This document shows, one piece after another, positions 53,530 through 62,864 of a DNA stretch of 64,000 nucleotides. The translations under genes were made by a program, and so were the position numbers. The notes under the pieces were generated by a model. It worked only from the letters and a program-made list of their open reading frames with translations, had not been told where the DNA came from and did not search any database. How positions within the stretch are numbered: position 1 is the first letter of the stretch; every line of letters begins with the position of its first letter. This DNA is from Mobiluncus curtisii subsp. curtisii ATCC 35241 (GTDB lineage: Bacteria > Actinomycetota > Actinomycetes > Actinomycetales > Actinomycetaceae): assembly GCF_000146285.1 (NCBI RefSeq), contig NZ_GL385912.1:1681251-1745250 (forward strand). The letters are read 5' to 3'.

Positions 53530-55893
53530 ATGAACGAAAATATGGATTCAGAGCATCTCTCAAACTCAGTTCCCCCCGTCGGGGGCGAACCTCGCGATGG
53601 TGGCGAACCTGCCGGCACAAACCCTGCTGCCGGCGCGACCCCGCCTGGTGCCACGACGCCAAATGGGACTGGTAACACCGGATTTAGCGCACCTTATCAG
53701 GGTGCGCCTAACCCAGACGGTACCAGCTACCGTCCTGCGGGCCACCCCGGTTCCGGCAATTTTTCCAACAACGGCGCAAACTATGGCACCACGGGCGCGG
53801 GAGGCTACCCCGGAGGTCCAGATTCCGCCGGATCGGCATGGATGCGGTCCCCCAACCGGGTCATCGGCGGAGTTTGTGCAGGAATTGCCTCACGCCTGAA
53901 CATCGACCCCGTAATTGTGCGCGGTTTGGCAGTGGTCGGTTTGCTGTTCTTTGGGTTTATTCCCCTGCTCTATGGGACGCTTTGGCTGTGGATGCCCAGC
54001 CAAACCACCGGACGCAGCTTGTGGACCGATTGGCGCGCCGGCTTACTCAATCAGGGCGGTGCCGTCACCGGTGCGATTTTGTTGATGTGTTTCGGGGCGA
54101 TGCGGATGCTGCCCCAGGGCATTTTTCTGTTCAACATATTTGATATCTGGGACAGCGGGGACGGTTTTGACGATTTACTCGCTTTCTTTTTCATAGTTCT
54201 GGTTTTGTGCCTGATGCTGGCGCCTCTAGTAGTGATAGTGCTGGTCATCGTTCACGTTGTAAACCAGAGCAAGACCGGCACCTCGCCAGTCACGAACACT
54301 TACGTTCCCGGACCGACCGGCTTCGTTCCCACCCCACAGGCACCCACACCTACCATGCCCAACCCCACAGACGGGCTTATGAACACCCCCGTCTCTCCCG
54401 CCACGACCGCCGCTGGCTTTACGCAACCAACCACCGGATTTGCGACCCCCAGTGCCGACTTCACCGTCCCCCCGGCTGCTGCCACGCCACCCTTCAACAG
54501 CGCCACAACTATGTCTGCGCCACCGTATCCGCGACCGGGCGCTCCCCTCAAGCCGTTGATTCCCGGACCGAGCCGCGCCCTCAGTCTCACGGTTTGCGGA
54601 CTGGCGCTGCTGTCGATTTTCACCGGCGTCTTGTTGCCTCTGATTGGAGTACTCGATGCGCTCAGTTCCGCGCTTTTGGCAGTCGGGCTGCTGACAATGG
54701 TGTTGGGGGGTGGCATGTTGATAGCCGCCCTGCAAAAGCGCCGGACGGGCTGGCTAGCCGTCGTCACCCCGTTGGTGATTTTGTTCGTGACGCTGCCTCT
54801 GGCAACAGTGGGAATGTCCGTGATGCCCCAGCTGCGCGTGCTGCGTTCCAGCATGGACTGGGGCGATTTTCCCGAAACGTTTAGCTACCAAAGCAATGAG
54901 TTACACCCCGGCGATGAACTCAGCGCCATGCGGGGCGGCGCGGACATCGACCTGCGTGCCACCACTCCAGGGAAACCCATCAAAGTCAATCTGGCGAACG
55001 GGGATGTTTCGATTTATACGCTCCCGGAGCAAAACGTTGACTTGAAAATCAACCTGGCACAGGGCAAGGTGCGGACGTCTACCCTCAAAAACAGCAAATG
55101 GAACATGAGTGAAGCCTTCCTCAAGTCCTCGTCCAAAGACAAGCACCGCCCGCAATACTTCACGATGGACGGCAATCAGCGAGTGGAATTCATAGATCGA
55201 ACCAAGGAATATGAGGCTGCCAGTATCAGTCTGGGCAGTTCGGATGTGACGAAACTGAAAATTCGTCACCACGTCCCGCTGTCGGACGGCTCGCGAAACA
55301 TTAAGACGAAATCCCAAACTATCGAAATCAATCTGGCACAAGGAAGTGTGTCACTCTATGAACGTCCCGCCATGGACTTATGGAACGGTGCGGTACTGCC
55401 TGACGGGCATTTCCTGGTCAACTACGTGTTGAACGGTCGGACTTTGATGACTGACGAATTGGAGGAATATAACAGCACTGAAACTGGCGCCGAGGGCGAG
55501 AGCGGGGTCGCGCTGCAAGAGTTTCGCCGCCGTGCCGTATCCGGGGACGGAGTTATAGACGTCAAAACTGCAGGCGGAGATGAAAGCGTAGCTCTGGCAC
55601 TGAACGGAAAAGATGTATCTGAATTAGACCTAAACAACACGCTAACCCTCGCTGACGTGCAGGCAGGCAAGACCGGTCCGTGGAAGGATGTCAACCAAGA
55701 CGGGTTCAATGACCTGTTCCAGCCCGGCGGCAGCTTGTGGAAACCCGGCGATAACCTGTTCGACCCGGTAAACGGAACCCCGCGTTCCGCGGGAATGTCC
55801 AACGGAACACCGAGCATACCTGCGACACCGGTTCCCCCGGATTCATCCACAACGCCTTCCCCGTACCGCACTCCCGACATTGAGAACAACTAA
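53530..55893 (+). CDS. Large PspC-domain membrane protein with toast-rack-like C-terminus
   Basis: 787 aa. A Pro/Gly-rich disordered N-terminus (1-95) precedes a PspC domain (about 98-155, RVIGGVCAGIASRL), membrane helices (about 175-250), a second Pro/Thr-rich linker and three helices (about 355-440). The extracytoplasmic beta-rich domain (about 450-720) has repeated segments such as INLAQGKVRTST and INLAQGSVSLYE, as in DUF4097/LiaF toast-rack folds. It faces the PspC-kinase operon and is a likely regulated partner in envelope-stress sensing. Possible -10 CATGAT lies 6 nt before ATG 53530. Confidence 0.85.
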   Translation: MNENMDSEHLSNSVPPVGGEPRDGGEPAGTNPAAGATPPGATTPNGTGNTGFSAPYQGAPNPDGTSYRPAGHPGSGNFSNNGANYGTTGAGGYPGGPDSAGSAWMRSPNRVIGGVCAGIASRLNIDPVIVRGLAVVGLLFFGFIPLLYGTLWLWMPSQTTGRSLWTDWRAGLLNQGGAVTGAILLMCFGAMRMLPQGIFLFNIFDIWDSGDGFDDLLAFFFIVLVLCLMLAPLVVIVLVIVHVVNQSKTGTSPVTNTYVPGPTGFVPTPQAPTPTMPNPTDGLMNTPVSPATTAAGFTQPTTGFATPSADFTVPPAAATPPFNSATTMSAPPYPRPGAPLKPLIPGPSRALSLTVCGLALLSIFTGVLLPLIGVLDALSSALLAVGLLTMVLGGGMLIAALQKRRTGWLAVVTPLVILFVTLPLATVGMSVMPQLRVLRSSMDWGDFPETFSYQSNELHPGDELSAMRGGADIDLRATTPGKPIKVNLANGDVSIYTLPEQNVDLKINLAQGKVRTSTLKNSKWNMSEAFLKSSSKDKHRPQYFTMDGNQRVEFIDRTKEYEAASISLGSSDVTKLKIRHHVPLSDGSRNIKTKSQTIEINLAQGSVSLYERPAMDLWNGAVLPDGHFLVNYVLNGRTLMTDELEEYNSTETGAEGESGVALQEFRRRAVSGDGVIDVKTAGGDESVALALNGKDVSELDLNNTLTLADVQAGKTGPWKDVNQDGFNDLFQPGGSLWKPGDNLFDPVNGTPRSAGMSNGTPSIPATPVPPDSSTTPSPYRTPDIENN

Positions 55894-55905
55894 CAGGTGA
55901 CAACT

Positions 55906-56175
55906 ATGGAAAACACGACAGAAACTATCCCCCTCACTGCCAACCTAAAGGAAGAAAACACTGCGGAGACTCCCTCGAAGCCACCCTTGGAACCCCGCCG
56001 TGAACATCGCAGCCTGGCAGCCATCGCTTTCAGCGTGGTATTTATCCTGATTGGATTAATCGTTGTCGGGTCTGCCTTGGGCGTCATCGTGTCACTGTGG
56101 ACGCTAATCCTGCTGATATTTGGAACGTCCGGAATCGCCTTGCTAATCGGCGCCCTGGCGGAATCACGCCGCTAA
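55906..56175 (+). CDS. Small two-helix membrane protein, partner of the PspC protein
   Basis: 89 aa. A polar N-terminus (1-42) is followed by two membrane helices (about 43-65 and 68-83) and a short basic tail. It begins 12 bp after the PspC-domain gene (GTG 55897 would bring it to 3 bp), so the two are cotranscribed. It may help anchor or signal for the PspC protein. No family recognised. Confidence 0.75.
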   Translation: MENTTETIPLTANLKEENTAETPSKPPLEPRREHRSLAAIAFSVVFILIGLIVVGSALGVIVSLWTLILLIFGTSGIALLIGALAESRR

Positions 56176-56187
56176 ACCGCGCAGAGG

Positions 56188-57537
56188 CTAGCGTTGCGCG
56201 CGCAACTGGACGGTATCGAAAGAATCACGCCCCTGTGCCTCTAAGGCATCCAGCGGATAATAGTGCTTGAACTTAGACCAATGCCGCTGGGTGGACAGCC
56301 ACACATAGAGACGCCGCCGCAGGTACCGCAGGGAAAACTGTCTCTCTGCCGGAGCCAGCAGCGGATTAAAGACTTTACCTGCCCGATGCAGCGACTGGAC
56401 TTGGTGGCGCACCGGACCCGTCGTGTACTTCAAAATCAGGCGGATGGGCAACACGGTATAGAGAATCGTGTCAAAGTGACGCGCCGGCTCCGTAGGCTGG
56501 TGATAGATGATGTCATTGATCAAAGCCGGCAGCGGGTTGTTCCCGGCGGCGGTGTTGTAATAGAGATTCCTGCCGATACGGGGGTTCACCTCAAAGAAAT
56601 AGGCCTGACCGGTGGCACTGTCGACCTTGACATCAAAGTTCGCGAACCCATGCCAGTCGATGCCAATCAGGAAATCGCTGACCTGACGATACAGGTCCGG
56701 GTAACTTTCTGTAATCATCGCCGCCGGGTTACCCAAAGCGGTCGGAACGTGGTCTTCCAGCAGTACATGCGCCGACCCGAGGAAGCTGACCCGTTTTTCT
56801 GAATCTACATAAGCGGTGATGGACAGGCTGTGCGTGTCGTTTCCAGACACCCGGGGCTGCGCCACGAACCGACGCGCCTCCGGGGTACCAGCAGTGTGTG
56901 TTTCCAAATCCTGCAGGATTTCTCTGGCTCGGGTCGGGTTCTCCGCAGTATAAACCTTAGATTTACCAGGCCAGCGCAGTCGCTCATAGCCGTAAGACTG
57001 GCAGGGCTTAATAATCAGTGGGTATTTGTCCCGCAGAGTTGCGGTGATGACATCCATCAGCGCGTCCGTGCCGGAATCAAGATGGAGCTCCACAGTCGTG
57101 GGCACCCGCAACCCGTACTTTTCGGCAGCCTGAGCAAAATGCGCCTTATCATTGGTGAGCTCGATGGCATCCACGCTGGGGAAAGCAAAGCGATAGTAAG
57201 GAGCTAGCCGGGAAGCGTTCTTTTGGATATTCACCACGTGGGTATCTTGGTTCGCCACCAGCACCAGCGGGGTGTCCGGGTAACGCGCCGCCAGTTCGGG
57301 ACCCATCTCTATGAGTTTTTCAATGAATACACTGAGGTTCGGGTCAATGCTGCTTTCATCTATCGTTATCGCGTCAAGCAGACGGGAGTGGCGAATCGGC
57401 CCCAGCACCTGAGGGGTAATTATCAGAGATTTCACATGCCATTGCTCATAAAATGACCGCGCAAACGCATACGTTCCAATGTCGCCGGACAGGATAATTG
57501 GCAAAAACGGCGCATCGGACTTTTCAGCTGTGTTCAT
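56188..57537 (-). CDS. ATP-grasp carboxylate-amine ligase
   Basis: 449 aa. The central part is an ATP-grasp fold: YPLIIKPCQSYGYERL (nucleotide-binding Lys), the metal-binding FEVNPRIGRN, and an N-terminal pre-ATP-grasp domain (about 10-110). The pattern FDVKV followed by FEVNPRIG and the basic C-terminal region (KYTTGPVRHQVQSLHRAGK) are like the D-aspartate ligases that build peptidoglycan cross-bridges, but substrate specificity cannot be read from sequence. GAGGAGAG precedes ATG 57537. A single gene between the PspC cluster and pnp. Confidence 0.8.
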   Translation of the reverse strand: MNTAEKSDAPFLPIILSGDIGTYAFARSFYEQWHVKSLIITPQVLGPIRHSRLLDAITIDESSIDPNLSVFIEKLIEMGPELAARYPDTPLVLVANQDTHVVNIQKNASRLAPYYRFAFPSVDAIELTNDKAHFAQAAEKYGLRVPTTVELHLDSGTDALMDVITATLRDKYPLIIKPCQSYGYERLRWPGKSKVYTAENPTRAREILQDLETHTAGTPEARRFVAQPRVSGNDTHSLSITAYVDSEKRVSFLGSAHVLLEDHVPTALGNPAAMITESYPDLYRQVSDFLIGIDWHGFANFDVKVDSATGQAYFFEVNPRIGRNLYYNTAAGNNPLPALINDIIYHQPTEPARHFDTILYTVLPIRLILKYTTGPVRHQVQSLHRAGKVFNPLLAPAERQFSLRYLRRRLYVWLSTQRHWSKFKHYYPLDALEAQGRDSFDTVQLRAQR

Positions 57538-57613
57538 TGAGACTCTCCTCTAATAGGTGACCCGGCGAGGGAATGTCCCCCGCCGAGCCACCGTAGTTTT
57601 CAATAGCGTTACT

Positions 57614-59992
57614 CTATGAGAAATCGCGATCGTCCTCGCCGCGAGAACGATGCGTCCGTCGGCGGGCCCGCTCCCGTGGACGGCGCGGTTCGCTGCTATC
57701 ACGAGGGTCACGGTGTTCACGGTCACGCGGGTCCTCCGCACAAGCTGCGCAGGAGGCAGATTCCGAATCTGCTGCGACTTCGCCGTCCTCATCGTCCACC
57801 ACGGCGTGCAGGGAAAGCTTGCCGCGCTGGTCGATTTCGGCGACCTCGACCTGAACTTGCTGACCGACCTGGAGCACGTCCTCGACGTTTTCCACACGTT
57901 TGCCGCCGACCAGGCGACGAATCTGGGAGATGTGCAACAGACCGTCCTTGCCGGGGGTCAAGGAAATGAACGCCCCAAAGGTGGTGGTTTTCACCACGGT
58001 GCCCACGAACCGTTCTCCGACCTCAGGCATCTGGGGGTTCGCGATTGCATTCACGGCATCACGAGCGGCTTCTGCCGCCGGACCGTTATCTGCCCCGATG
58101 TAGACCGTGCCGTCGTCCTCGATGGTCAGCTCGGCGCCGGTGTCCTCTTGAATCTGGTTAATCATCTTTCCTTTCGGTCCGATAACCTCACCAATCTTGT
58201 CCACCGGGATATTCACGGTGAGGATGCGCGGCGCGGTCGGAGCCAGCTCATCGGGTCCGTCGATAGCGGCGTGCATCACGTCCAGAATCTTCAGTCGAGC
58301 GTCGCGAGCCTGACCCAGGGCACCCTTCAAGACATCAGCAGGAATGCCATCAAGTTTCGTATCCAGCTGCAGGGCGGTAATGAAGTCCTGGGTACCGGCG
58401 ACCTTGAAGTCCATGTCACCGAAAGCGTCTTCCGCTCCCAAGATGTCAGTCAGGGTCGCAAACTGGGTGCCATTTTCACCCGGTTCACTCATCAGACCCA
58501 TAGCGATGCCGGCAATCGGGGCGCGCAGCGGCACGCCCGCATTCAACAGGGACAGTGTAGAGGCACAAACCGAACCCATCGAGGACGAGCCGTTTGAGCC
58601 CATAATCTCGCTGACCTGGCGAATCGCGTAGGGGAACTCCTCGCGAGCCGGAATGACCGGCTCCAGAGCCATCTCTGCCAGGTGTCCGTGACCAATCTCG
58701 CGGCGTTTAGGCGAACCAACTCGACCCGTCTCACCGGTGCAGTAGGGCGGGAAGTTGTACTGGTGCATGTATCGCTTATGCGTGGCAGGACTCAAGTTGT
58801 CCAACTGCTGTTCCATGCGCAGCATATTGAGCGTGGTCACACCCAAAACCTGAGTTTCCCCGCGCTGGAACAGAGCCGAACCGTGAACCCGAGGCAGCAC
58901 CTCGACCTCGGCGGACAGGGAACGGATGTCTTTCAGCCCGCGTCCGTCGATACGCTTGCCTTCGTGCAGCACCCGGGCGCGCACCAGTTTCTTTTCCAAA
59001 GCCTTGAATGCGGCCTTCAGTTCCTTTTCCTGCTCCTCGAACTCGCCACCTTCCACCGCAAGTTTCTCGATAGCGGCATCGCGAATTTCAGTCTCGCGAT
59101 TCTCTCGAGTCAGCTTGTCAGCAATCTGAATAGCCGCGAGCAAATCCGCTTCTACCTCTGATTTCATCGCCTCGAAGTGGTTGTCTTCATAGTCGGGGAA
59201 CAGCGGATATTCCTGAGTTTCCTTGGCAGCCTTGGCAGCCACTGCGGATTGGGCGCGGCACAGTTCCTTAATGAAGGGTTTGGCGGCATCCAGCGCGCTG
59301 GCCACGACATCCTCGGTCGGAGCCTGTTTGCCCTCTTGAATCAAATCCCAAGCGTATTCACCACCGCCGGCTTCCACCATCATGATAGCGACGTCCTCTT
59401 CGGGGGTGCCCTCGTTGACGACACGACCGGCAATGACCATGTTGAATGTGGATTGTTCCATCTCGGGGTAGGTCGGGAATGCCACCCACTGTCCGTCAAT
59501 CAGGGCCAGGCGGGCGCCACCGATGGGACCGGAGAAAGGCAGCCCAGCCAGCTGGGTCGCCATCGAGGAGGCGTTAATCGCCACTACGTCATAAGCGTGG
59601 TCGGGGTGGATTGACAGGACGGTGTCGACGACCTGCACCTCGTTGCGCAGCCCTTTTACGAAAGCCGGGCGCAGCGGACGGTCAATCAGGCGCGCCGCCA
59701 GGATTGCCTCGGTACCGGGGCGACCTTCGCGACGGAAAAACGATCCGGGAATACGTCCCGCGGCGTATTGCTTTTCCTCAACGTCTACGGTCAAGGGGAA
59801 AAAGTCGAATTGATCTTTCGGTTGCTTGCCAACCGTGGTGGCTGCGAACACAACGGTCTCACCGTCTAGGGTGACCATTGCCGAACCGGCAGCCTGCTGA
59901 GCCAAAAGACCCGTCTCAAAGCGCAGGACGCGCTTGCCAAATTTACCATTGTCGATGACGGCTTCAGCCGCCGTGATTTCGGGTCCCTCCAA
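57614..59992 (-). CDS. pnp: Polyribonucleotide nucleotidyltransferase (PNPase)
   Basis: 792 aa. Two RNase PH domains, a KH domain ([18 protein letters not shown]) and an S1 domain ([17 protein letters not shown]) stand in the normal order. It degrades RNA 3' to 5' phosphorolytically. The frame continues upstream, but TTG 59992, preceded by AGAGGGGG, yields [13 protein letters not shown] at the N-terminus, exactly the actinobacterial form. A tail of about 50 residues after S1 contains CAAC and mixed Arg/Asp/Glu, and is disordered. rpsO lies upstream as usual. Confidence 0.97.
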   Translation of the reverse strand: MEGPEITAAEAVIDNGKFGKRVLRFETGLLAQQAAGSAMVTLDGETVVFAATTVGKQPKDQFDFFPLTVDVEEKQYAAGRIPGSFFRREGRPGTEAILAARLIDRPLRPAFVKGLRNEVQVVDTVLSIHPDHAYDVVAINASSMATQLAGLPFSGPIGGARLALIDGQWVAFPTYPEMEQSTFNMVIAGRVVNEGTPEEDVAIMMVEAGGGEYAWDLIQEGKQAPTEDVVASALDAAKPFIKELCRAQSAVAAKAAKETQEYPLFPDYEDNHFEAMKSEVEADLLAAIQIADKLTRENRETEIRDAAIEKLAVEGGEFEEQEKELKAAFKALEKKLVRARVLHEGKRIDGRGLKDIRSLSAEVEVLPRVHGSALFQRGETQVLGVTTLNMLRMEQQLDNLSPATHKRYMHQYNFPPYCTGETGRVGSPKRREIGHGHLAEMALEPVIPAREEFPYAIRQVSEIMGSNGSSSMGSVCASTLSLLNAGVPLRAPIAGIAMGLMSEPGENGTQFATLTDILGAEDAFGDMDFKVAGTQDFITALQLDTKLDGIPADVLKGALGQARDARLKILDVMHAAIDGPDELAPTAPRILTVNIPVDKIGEVIGPKGKMINQIQEDTGAELTIEDDGTVYIGADNGPAAEAARDAVNAIANPQMPEVGERFVGTVVKTTTFGAFISLTPGKDGLLHISQIRRLVGGKRVENVEDVLQVGQQVQVEVAEIDQRGKLSLHAVVDDEDGEVAADSESASCAACAEDPRDREHRDPRDSSEPRRPRERARRRTHRSRGEDDRDFS

Positions 59993-60169
59993 GGGATCCC
60001 CCTCTCTTTGTTCAGCGCGGCGGTCATCGATCGAGGTCCACTGGACTGGTCCTCCGCAAATCTCACCGGGCAGACCGAGACATTCGCGAAAGGTCCAGGA
60101 GACCACTACCGAGGACCGATTAACGCTGGGTTCCTACATATACCAGCCGGAAATACCGGCATGAAAAGA

Positions 60170-60195
60170 AAGCTGACCGGGTATCCGGCCAGCTT
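60170..60195 (-). terminator. Terminator between rpsO and pnp
   Basis: AAGCTGACCGG (60170-60180) and CCGGCCAGCTT (60185-60195) pair with one mismatch around GTAT; on the minus strand TCTTTTC follows. It begins 6 bp after the rpsO stop, so it separates rpsO from pnp at least in part. Confidence 0.75.
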
Positions 60196-60200
60196 AGTTG

Positions 60201-60470
60201 CTATTTACGCAAACCGAGGCGCTCTTTGAGGCTGCGGTAGCGTTCGATGTCAATGTCCTGCAAGTAGCCCAGCAGACGCTTGCGCTGACCGACCAGCAGC
60301 ATCAAACCACGACGGGAATGATGGTCATGTTGATGAGTCTTGAAGTGCTCGGTCAAGTCCTTGATTCGCTTGGACAGCAGAGCGATTTGCACTTCGGGGG
60401 ATCCCGTGTCCCCGGGATGAGTCGCGTATTCGTTGATGATTGCTTGCTTTTCTTCCTTGGTCAGAGCCAC
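60201..60470 (-). CDS. rpsO: 30S ribosomal protein S15
   Basis: 89 aa, full length and typical: [20 protein letters not shown] at the start, then [20 protein letters not shown] and a C-terminus ending LGLRK. Binds 16S rRNA in the platform of the small subunit. AGGAG-like sequence precedes ATG 60470. Confidence 0.99.
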   Translation of the reverse strand: MALTKEEKQAIINEYATHPGDTGSPEVQIALLSKRIKDLTEHFKTHQHDHHSRRGLMLLVGQRKRLLGYLQDIDIERYRSLKERLGLRK

Positions 60471-60710
60471 AGGTTCTCCTTTTTACTAACTCGTTGCGCG
60501 CAGCGCCCAGGCTTTTCCTGGACCATCGGTAGCGCGGCCGACATGACGGCTGTACAAGTCTAGCAAAAACCCGCAACTCCCGCGAATTACACAGATTCTG
60601 CACGAACGACTTTTACGGGAGAGACGACAAATTCATCAGACAGGTGGCAGGTTGCCGTCGCGCTCAAATTCCAGCCCCGGAGCCACAGTCGGTTATTGAC
60701 GAGCCCGCGT

Positions 60711-61709
60711 TCACGACTCGGTAAAGAGCACTATTTTTCCCAAGGGTCGTGCCGTGGCTTTGGCCAGGTATTTGTGCGCGCGTTTTGCTTTGGAAAATGC
60801 CAACGTATGAGCGATAACCGGACGTATCCGTTGCGCCTGAACCAGCGGCCAGACGTGTGTCCCCACGGCACGCACCAACCTGACTTTTGACGCCACATCG
60901 AGACCACGAATGGTAGAACCCTGAATCCGCGCCGATTTGGACAAAACTTGACCCAAATCCAGCTGGGCATGACGCCCCTTTTGCAGACCGATAATGTTGA
61001 GGATTCCAGATGGGGCGAGCAGTTCCAGATTAGTCTCCAAGCCTCCCGCCCCGGCTACGTCCAAGATTAGGTCAAAGCCACGCCCTGCGGTCAGTTCCTG
61101 TTTCATCCGCAACAGTCCCTCCGGGTCGTGATAATCCGCGGCCGCGTCTGCCCCCAAAAGGATCAGTTTGTGGCATCTGTCGGGTTCCCCCGCGGTCGTC
61201 CCCACGGTGGCTCCCAAAGCCTTAGCTAACTGCACCGCTACCGTGCCCACTGCCCCCGAACCGCCGTGAATCAGCACGGCACGCCCCGCCCCCGAATCAG
61301 CGGGGAATCCGCAGTCCACCAGGTTGTGCCACGCAGTCACCGCCGCTTCCAGCAAGGCAGCCCCCGCAACATAGCCGTTGAGCCGCCCGGAAACAGGTAG
61401 AGGCAAAGCCAATTCCGCATTGGCGACACAGAACTGGGCTTGTGCCCCGCCCTCGACCAAAGCCACCGCGGCACGCCCCAGCCACGCCGGGTCAACACCT
61501 GGACCAACTTCCACGACAGTGCCAGCAGCCTCCAGACCAAGTGTCTGCGGCGCCCCTGCAGGCGGCGGATAATGACCCTCGACCTGCAGCAAGTCTGCCC
61601 GGTTCACGCCCGCCGCCACTACTTCAAGCAGAATCTCACCGGCTCCGACCGGGGGACGTTCGACCTCAACCAGAGCTGGCACGCCGTCAACGCCCTGCAC
61701 GCTCCACAT
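60711..61709 (-). CDS. NAD(P)H:quinone oxidoreductase-like zinc-binding dehydrogenase family protein
   Basis: 332 aa, MDR superfamily, PIG3/QorA branch. GroES-like N-terminal half with GVNRADLLQVEGHYPPP, Rossmann domain with IHGGSGAVGTVAVQLAKALG. The catalytic zinc ligands of alcohol dehydrogenases are absent, as in quinone reductases. AAGGGGGAT precedes ATG 61709; the frame runs back to 61760. Substrate not known. Confidence 0.9.
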   Translation of the reverse strand: MWSVQGVDGVPALVEVERPPVGAGEILLEVVAAGVNRADLLQVEGHYPPPAGAPQTLGLEAAGTVVEVGPGVDPAWLGRAAVALVEGGAQAQFCVANAELALPLPVSGRLNGYVAGAALLEAAVTAWHNLVDCGFPADSGAGRAVLIHGGSGAVGTVAVQLAKALGATVGTTAGEPDRCHKLILLGADAAADYHDPEGLLRMKQELTAGRGFDLILDVAGAGGLETNLELLAPSGILNIIGLQKGRHAQLDLGQVLSKSARIQGSTIRGLDVASKVRLVRAVGTHVWPLVQAQRIRPVIAHTLAFSKAKRAHKYLAKATARPLGKIVLFTES

Positions 61710-61818
61710 AAATCCCCCTTCTATTTCGTGTAAAGCCAGTGTAGAACAAGGGTACGCCAACGTGCATTCACCTCGGGCGGGACCGGGAGAGACGGAATCC
61801 GGAAGGATAGCGTCATGC

Positions 61819-61824
61819 TAAGGT
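61819..61824 (+). promoter_or_regulatory. -10 box for a leaderless ribF mRNA
   Basis: TAAGGT ends 6 nt before GTG 61831. The GGGGGG that follows is too close to serve as a ribosome site. Confidence 0.5.
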
Positions 61825-61830
61825 TGGGGG

Positions 61831-62826
61831 GTGCAAATATTTCGTGACAAACCGTCAAATTTCGGACCGAGTATCGTAACCATCGGCACTTTTGACGGGG
61901 TTCACACCGGACACAAACGAATCATTGAAAAGGTCGTGACACTGGCTCACCAGCACGAGGTGGCATCCGTCGTGTTGACCTTCGACCCGCTGCCACGCCA
62001 GGTTCACCATCCCGACCCAAAGAACAAGTTGATTTGTTCCCTGCCAGATCGCCTGACCCGCATTGAACAGCTGGGGGTGGATGCGACCTGGGTTCAACAG
62101 TATGACCTTGATTTTGCCGCCCAATCCCCCGCTGAATTTGTCCACAACTACCTGGTCGCTCCGCTGCGTCCGGAAGTGGTCGTCATCGGGGAAGATATGC
62201 GTTTTGGCGCCCAAAACAGCGGAGATGCCCAGACTTTACGGGAACTGGGCGAAGAATTCGGTTTCACTGTCGAAACGGTGTCAAACATTGTCGATCCGAT
62301 ATTTGGACGCCGCTGGTCCTCGTCTTGGGTGCGCGAGCTCCTGGCACAAGGGCGGGTCGACCAGGCAGCTTACGTGTTGGGGCACGCTCACTCGGTGCGA
62401 GGCACAGTGGTTCACGGCAAGCGGCGCGGACGCGAACTGGGATTTCCCACCGCTAACCTGGATGCGGATTTTATAGAGGCAATTCCCGCTGACGGGGTTT
62501 ATGCGGGTTGGTTGCGGATGCCCTACCCTCCCCACTCAAAAACACCAAGTTCCCTAGAGGTGGTGCCCGCCGCGATTTCGGTGGGGACTTCCCCGCATTT
62601 CGGCGATGTGGGACGTACCGTGGAAGCTCACGTTTTAGGGCGGGCGGACCTGGATTTGTACGGGGAAGAAGTTGTAATCGAGTTCGTCCATCGGATTCGT
62701 GACAACCTGGCTTTTGATTCTTTGGACGCACTGCTGGAACGCATGGATCGTGACCTGTGGGAAACTGCCGTAGTTCTGGGGGTTCCCAAAGCTCAGCGCA
62801 TCGACCCCGCCGCGGTAACAGCCTGA
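61831..62826 (+). CDS. ribF: Bifunctional riboflavin kinase/FAD synthetase
   Basis: 331 aa. FAD synthetase domain with IGTFDGVHTGHKRII, the GRVDQAAYVLGH segment and flavokinase domain with GTVVHGKRRGRELGFPTANL; FMN then FAD are made from riboflavin and ATP. Length is normal. GTG 61831 with TAAGGT at the leaderless distance. Confidence 0.97.
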   Translation: MQIFRDKPSNFGPSIVTIGTFDGVHTGHKRIIEKVVTLAHQHEVASVVLTFDPLPRQVHHPDPKNKLICSLPDRLTRIEQLGVDATWVQQYDLDFAAQSPAEFVHNYLVAPLRPEVVVIGEDMRFGAQNSGDAQTLRELGEEFGFTVETVSNIVDPIFGRRWSSSWVRELLAQGRVDQAAYVLGHAHSVRGTVVHGKRRGRELGFPTANLDADFIEAIPADGVYAGWLRMPYPPHSKTPSSLEVVPAAISVGTSPHFGDVGRTVEAHVLGRADLDLYGEEVVIEFVHRIRDNLAFDSLDALLERMDRDLWETAVVLGVPKAQRIDPAAVTA

Positions 62827-62852
62827 GCATGATTGAATCGCCGGGGTGTTGA

Positions 62853-62858
62853 TATAAA
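62853..62858 (+). promoter_or_regulatory. -10 box for a leaderless CapA-like gene
   Basis: TATAAA ends 6 nt before ATG 62865. Confidence 0.55.
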
Positions 62859-62864
62859 AGTACC

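Noticed and set aside
57560-57590. Terminator between the ATP-grasp gene and pnp
   Set aside because: A GC-rich imperfect hairpin exists but no T-tract follows on the minus strand.
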